37,449 bases of DNA from an uncultured Phycisphaerales bacterium (GTDB lineage: Bacteria > Planctomycetota > Phycisphaerae > UBA1845 > CAIVHJ01): contig CAIVHJ010000381.1 of NCBI GenBank assembly GCA_903905665.1, positions 1-37,449 of the forward strand, read 5' to 3'. The notes beneath the pieces were generated by a model, which did not search any database, was not told the origin of the DNA, and was given only the letters and a program-made list of their open reading frames with translations. Of the stretch, positions 35,055-37,449 are shown one piece after another (within the stretch, counting starts at the first letter, position 1; every line of letters begins with the position of its first letter). The position numbers and the translations under genes are program-made.

Positions 35055-35789
35055 TCATGATTCGGAAATCACCGCCGCTCGCAAATCCGCGACTTCCGTG
35101 GAGGTCAGCTTCCGATACTGCCCCGGACCCAGCCCCCGGAGCGAAAGCGGACCTATGCGAACGCGCTTGAGTCGGTGAACCTTCTGCCCCAGAAGTGACA
35201 GAATTTGTCGTACCTGACGATTGCGCCCCTCGCGCAGCCGAATCTCCAACTGGCATCCTTCCCGATCCGAATAGACTACCCGAATCTTCACCCGCTGCGC
35301 TTTGCCCTCGCTGAGCCACACCCCCTTGCGAATCTTTTCCAGTTCTTCCCCGCTGATCGCACCACGAACCGTCGCCGAATACGTCTTCTCGACACCGTAG
35401 CGCGGATGCGCCAATCGCTCCGCCAACTCCCCATCATTCGTCATCAAAACCAATCCCGTCGAATCCTTGTCCAGCCGACCTACCGGATAAACCCGCTCTT
35501 TTACGCCCTTCAGCAAATCCATCGTCTTGCGGCGATCACCGGGATCATTGTTGGTGCACAAAACTCCCTGGGGTTTGTGAAGCAGATAATACACCATTGG
35601 TTCCCGATGAATGCGATACCCGTCCACCCGGATGTCATCGACGCGGGGATCGACCAGAACCGGCAACTCGTCCACGATCTCGCCGTTGACGCTCACGCGC
35701 CCTTCAATCGCCATTGCCTCGCACGCACGCCTCGAACCATATCCTGCTGCCGCGAGCACCTTTTGAATTCGCTCTGGTTTTCGATTCAT
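35055..35789 (-). CDS. rRNA pseudouridine synthase, RluB/RsuA family
   Basis: ERIQKVLAAAGYGSRRACEAMAIEGRVSVNGEI (S4 domain); YPVGRLDKDSTGLVLMTNDGELAERLAHPRYGVEKTY. Confidence 0.95.
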   Translation of the reverse strand: MNRKPERIQKVLAAAGYGSRRACEAMAIEGRVSVNGEIVDELPVLVDPRVDDIRVDGYRIHREPMVYYLLHKPQGVLCTNNDPGDRRKTMDLLKGVKERVYPVGRLDKDSTGLVLMTNDGELAERLAHPRYGVEKTYSATVRGAISGEELEKIRKGVWLSEGKAQRVKIRVVYSDREGCQLEIRLREGRNRQVRQILSLLGQKVHRLKRVRIGPLSLRGLGPGQYRKLTSTEVADLRAAVISES

Positions 35790-35805
35790 CACAACCTCAT
35801 CATCA

Positions 35806-36825
35806 TCAATGCCTATGGTGCGGTAGTGTCACCACCAGCGCTTCCATCGGACCTTCCGAAATCCATCGACACGCTGTCACGGCAGCCGGAAAAACCACCG
35901 TATCCCATCGACGAACGTTAATCTCCAAACCACTGACAGGATGCAGCAATCGCCCCAGTCCCGAGAGCGTCATCCAAATCACCAATTCACCCAACGCCAT
36001 CGAAAAATCCACACCATCGTTCAAAATAACTCGGTCGATGACAAAGTCCTCGGTCACCCCGAGACACTCCACCTGTACCTTCGGAGTCGAACCCCACGCC
36101 GTTGCGACTGCAGACTTTTGCTTCATCATGGATTTCGCCACAGGTTCAAAATGAATCGAACGTAGCGCCTGTTCGAGATGCATCTCGCGCGGCCGACCGG
36201 TGTGTGAATCAATCCGGTTCCAGTCGAACAGTCGAAACGTCGTGTCGCTCGGGGTTTGAACCTCTGCGACCATCACTCCCGCACCCAGCGCATGGACCGT
36301 TCCTGCCTGAATCTCATGAACTTCTCCCACACGGGCGGGAATGCGCAAAAGCACTTCGTCTGGACATCCCCTTACCATCGCGGATGTGAACTGCTCTTGG
36401 GTGACACCCGACCGGAGTCCCTTGTATAGGACTGCATTCGGCGCGGCATCGATCACGTACCAGGCTTCGTGTTTAGAGCGAACACTACCTCCCATTTTCC
36501 GCGCCGTCGCTTCGTCAGGATGAACCTGAACGCTGAGCGGTTGGGCGGCGTCAAGGTATTTGATCAACAGCGGAAACGCTCCTTCGCAAAGCGATGCGTC
36601 GCCGATCAGGCTTGTATCCCACCTCTTCACCAATTCATGAAGCGTCTGACCCCGTGAAGGACCGGCAGTGACAATGGATTGCTCGTTCGGCAGGTCCGCT
36701 ACTTCCCATGATTCGCCGATCGGTTGATCCGAGGGAACAGAACGCCCGAACAAGGTGTGCAACCGCCGACCGCCCCACAATCGAGGCTTGTAAATCGGTT
36801 CCAGCACAAGGGGATGCACATCCAT
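35806..36825 (-). CDS. manA: Mannose-6-phosphate isomerase, class I
   Basis: LVLEPIYKPRLWGGRRL, IGESWEVADLP, FPLLIKYLDAAQPLSVQVHPDE, KHEAWYVIDAAPNAVLYKGL, VHEIQAGTVHALGAGVMVAEVQ. Confidence 0.94.
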   Translation of the reverse strand: MDVHPLVLEPIYKPRLWGGRRLHTLFGRSVPSDQPIGESWEVADLPNEQSIVTAGPSRGQTLHELVKRWDTSLIGDASLCEGAFPLLIKYLDAAQPLSVQVHPDEATARKMGGSVRSKHEAWYVIDAAPNAVLYKGLRSGVTQEQFTSAMVRGCPDEVLLRIPARVGEVHEIQAGTVHALGAGVMVAEVQTPSDTTFRLFDWNRIDSHTGRPREMHLEQALRSIHFEPVAKSMMKQKSAVATAWGSTPKVQVECLGVTEDFVIDRVILNDGVDFSMALGELVIWMTLSGLGRLLHPVSGLEINVRRWDTVVFPAAVTACRWISEGPMEALVVTLPHHRH

Positions 36826-36967
36826 TGCGAGCCAGTGTCGCTCAATTCCAACGGGGGGTCAAGGTTGACAAATTCCCGCGAAACGATCAGGATGCGATGC
36901 GTCATTCGCCGCAGGATTCGATGTGCGCGAACTCCGTGTGTGTCACATTATTGGAAAGGGCTGCCTC

Positions 36968-37348
36968 ATGTCGTCATTACCCGCTTCACCCGGTGGAGCT
37001 GTTCCTTCGGAAACTCCAAACTTCGTTGCGTTCGATGATTTCCTCAAACTCGACCTTCGCGTCGCCAAGGTTCTCGACGTCACCGAACATCCCAATGCCG
37101 ACAAACTCTGGCTGCTTAAAATTGATCTGGGGACCGAACAGCGGCAACTCTGCGCCGGACTGCGCGGTTACTACACGCGCGAGCAACTCCTCGGCAAAAA
37201 CATCGTCGTCGTGGTCAATCTGGCGCCTAGAACCATGCGCGGTCAAATCAGTCAGGGAATGCTCCTCGCCGCCTCCAGCGACGACAAATCCAAAGTCATC
37301 ATTCTGACCACCGATGCCGATATCGCCCCCGGCAGCAAAGTCACATAA
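36968..37348 (+). CDS. Stand-alone tRNA-binding domain protein (MetRS beta/C-terminal domain-like)
   Basis: FDDFLKLDLRVAKVLDVTEHPNADKLWLLKIDLGTEQRQLCAGLRGYYTREQLLGKNIVVVVNLAPRTMRGQISQGMLLAAS. Confidence 0.92.
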   Translation: MSSLPASPGGAVPSETPNFVAFDDFLKLDLRVAKVLDVTEHPNADKLWLLKIDLGTEQRQLCAGLRGYYTREQLLGKNIVVVVNLAPRTMRGQISQGMLLAASSDDKSKVIILTTDADIAPGSKVT

Positions 37349-37416
37349 AACGCCTGACAAAATCAGAGACGCGACTGCCAACCCATTGGTGGGCGTCAGG
37401 GAGCGCCTAATTAACC

Positions 37417-37449
37417 CCCCTCCCTTCCAGGGAGGGGTTGGGGGAGGGT
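37417..37449. repeat. Hairpin CCCCTCCCT-TCC-AGGGAGGGG followed by a G-rich tail
   Basis: 9-bp perfect stem (37417-37425 and 37429-37437), then TTGGGGGAGGGT; truncated by the window end. Confidence 0.6.

Noticed and set aside
1-37449. CRISPR arrays, tRNA and rRNA genes
   Set aside because: No regularly spaced direct repeats and no recognisable tRNA or rRNA sequence were seen by eye; a tRNAscan/Infernal run would be decisive.

Overview
The window is about 37.4 kb of a bacterial chromosome. Gene content suggests a Planctomycetota-like organism, but this is inference only. Most of it is housekeeping or ordinary metabolic sequence: phosphoketolase, NUDIX hydrolase, an NtrC-type regulator, a BadF/HgdC-like acyl-CoA dehydratase activase split over two frames, a beta-helix exoprotein, a LolA-like protein, a GntR/ABC operon, a HAD phosphatase, ComEC, an MMPL transporter, a GT39-type glycosyltransferase, a GNAT acetyltransferase, ribosomal protein S1, a sigma-70 factor, a DUF1570-like metallopeptidase, a GDSL lipoprotein, an RluB-type pseudouridine synthase, ManA, and a stand-alone tRNA-binding domain protein. 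The strongest candidate for an undescribed system is a compact four-gene operon at about 2057-5235. It encodes a ParB-like protein, a second ParB-HTH-like DNA-binding protein, a possible PD-(D/E)XK-like protein, and a zinc-ribbon plus PAPS-reductase/DndC-like protein. The genes are linked by ATGA or 1-nt junctions. The operon lies between a GT-C-like membrane protein gene (1-1766, minus strand, missing from the ORF track because it runs off the window) and a diverged 167-bp fragment of the same gene type (5361-5527), which suggests an inserted accessory island. Other points of interest: a sigma54-activator-like protein whose GAFTGA loop is lost, the out-of-frame split of the activase, a GntR operator overlapping a near-consensus promoter, inverted repeats around an EF-hand gene, and a G-quadruplex-capable repeat at the right edge.
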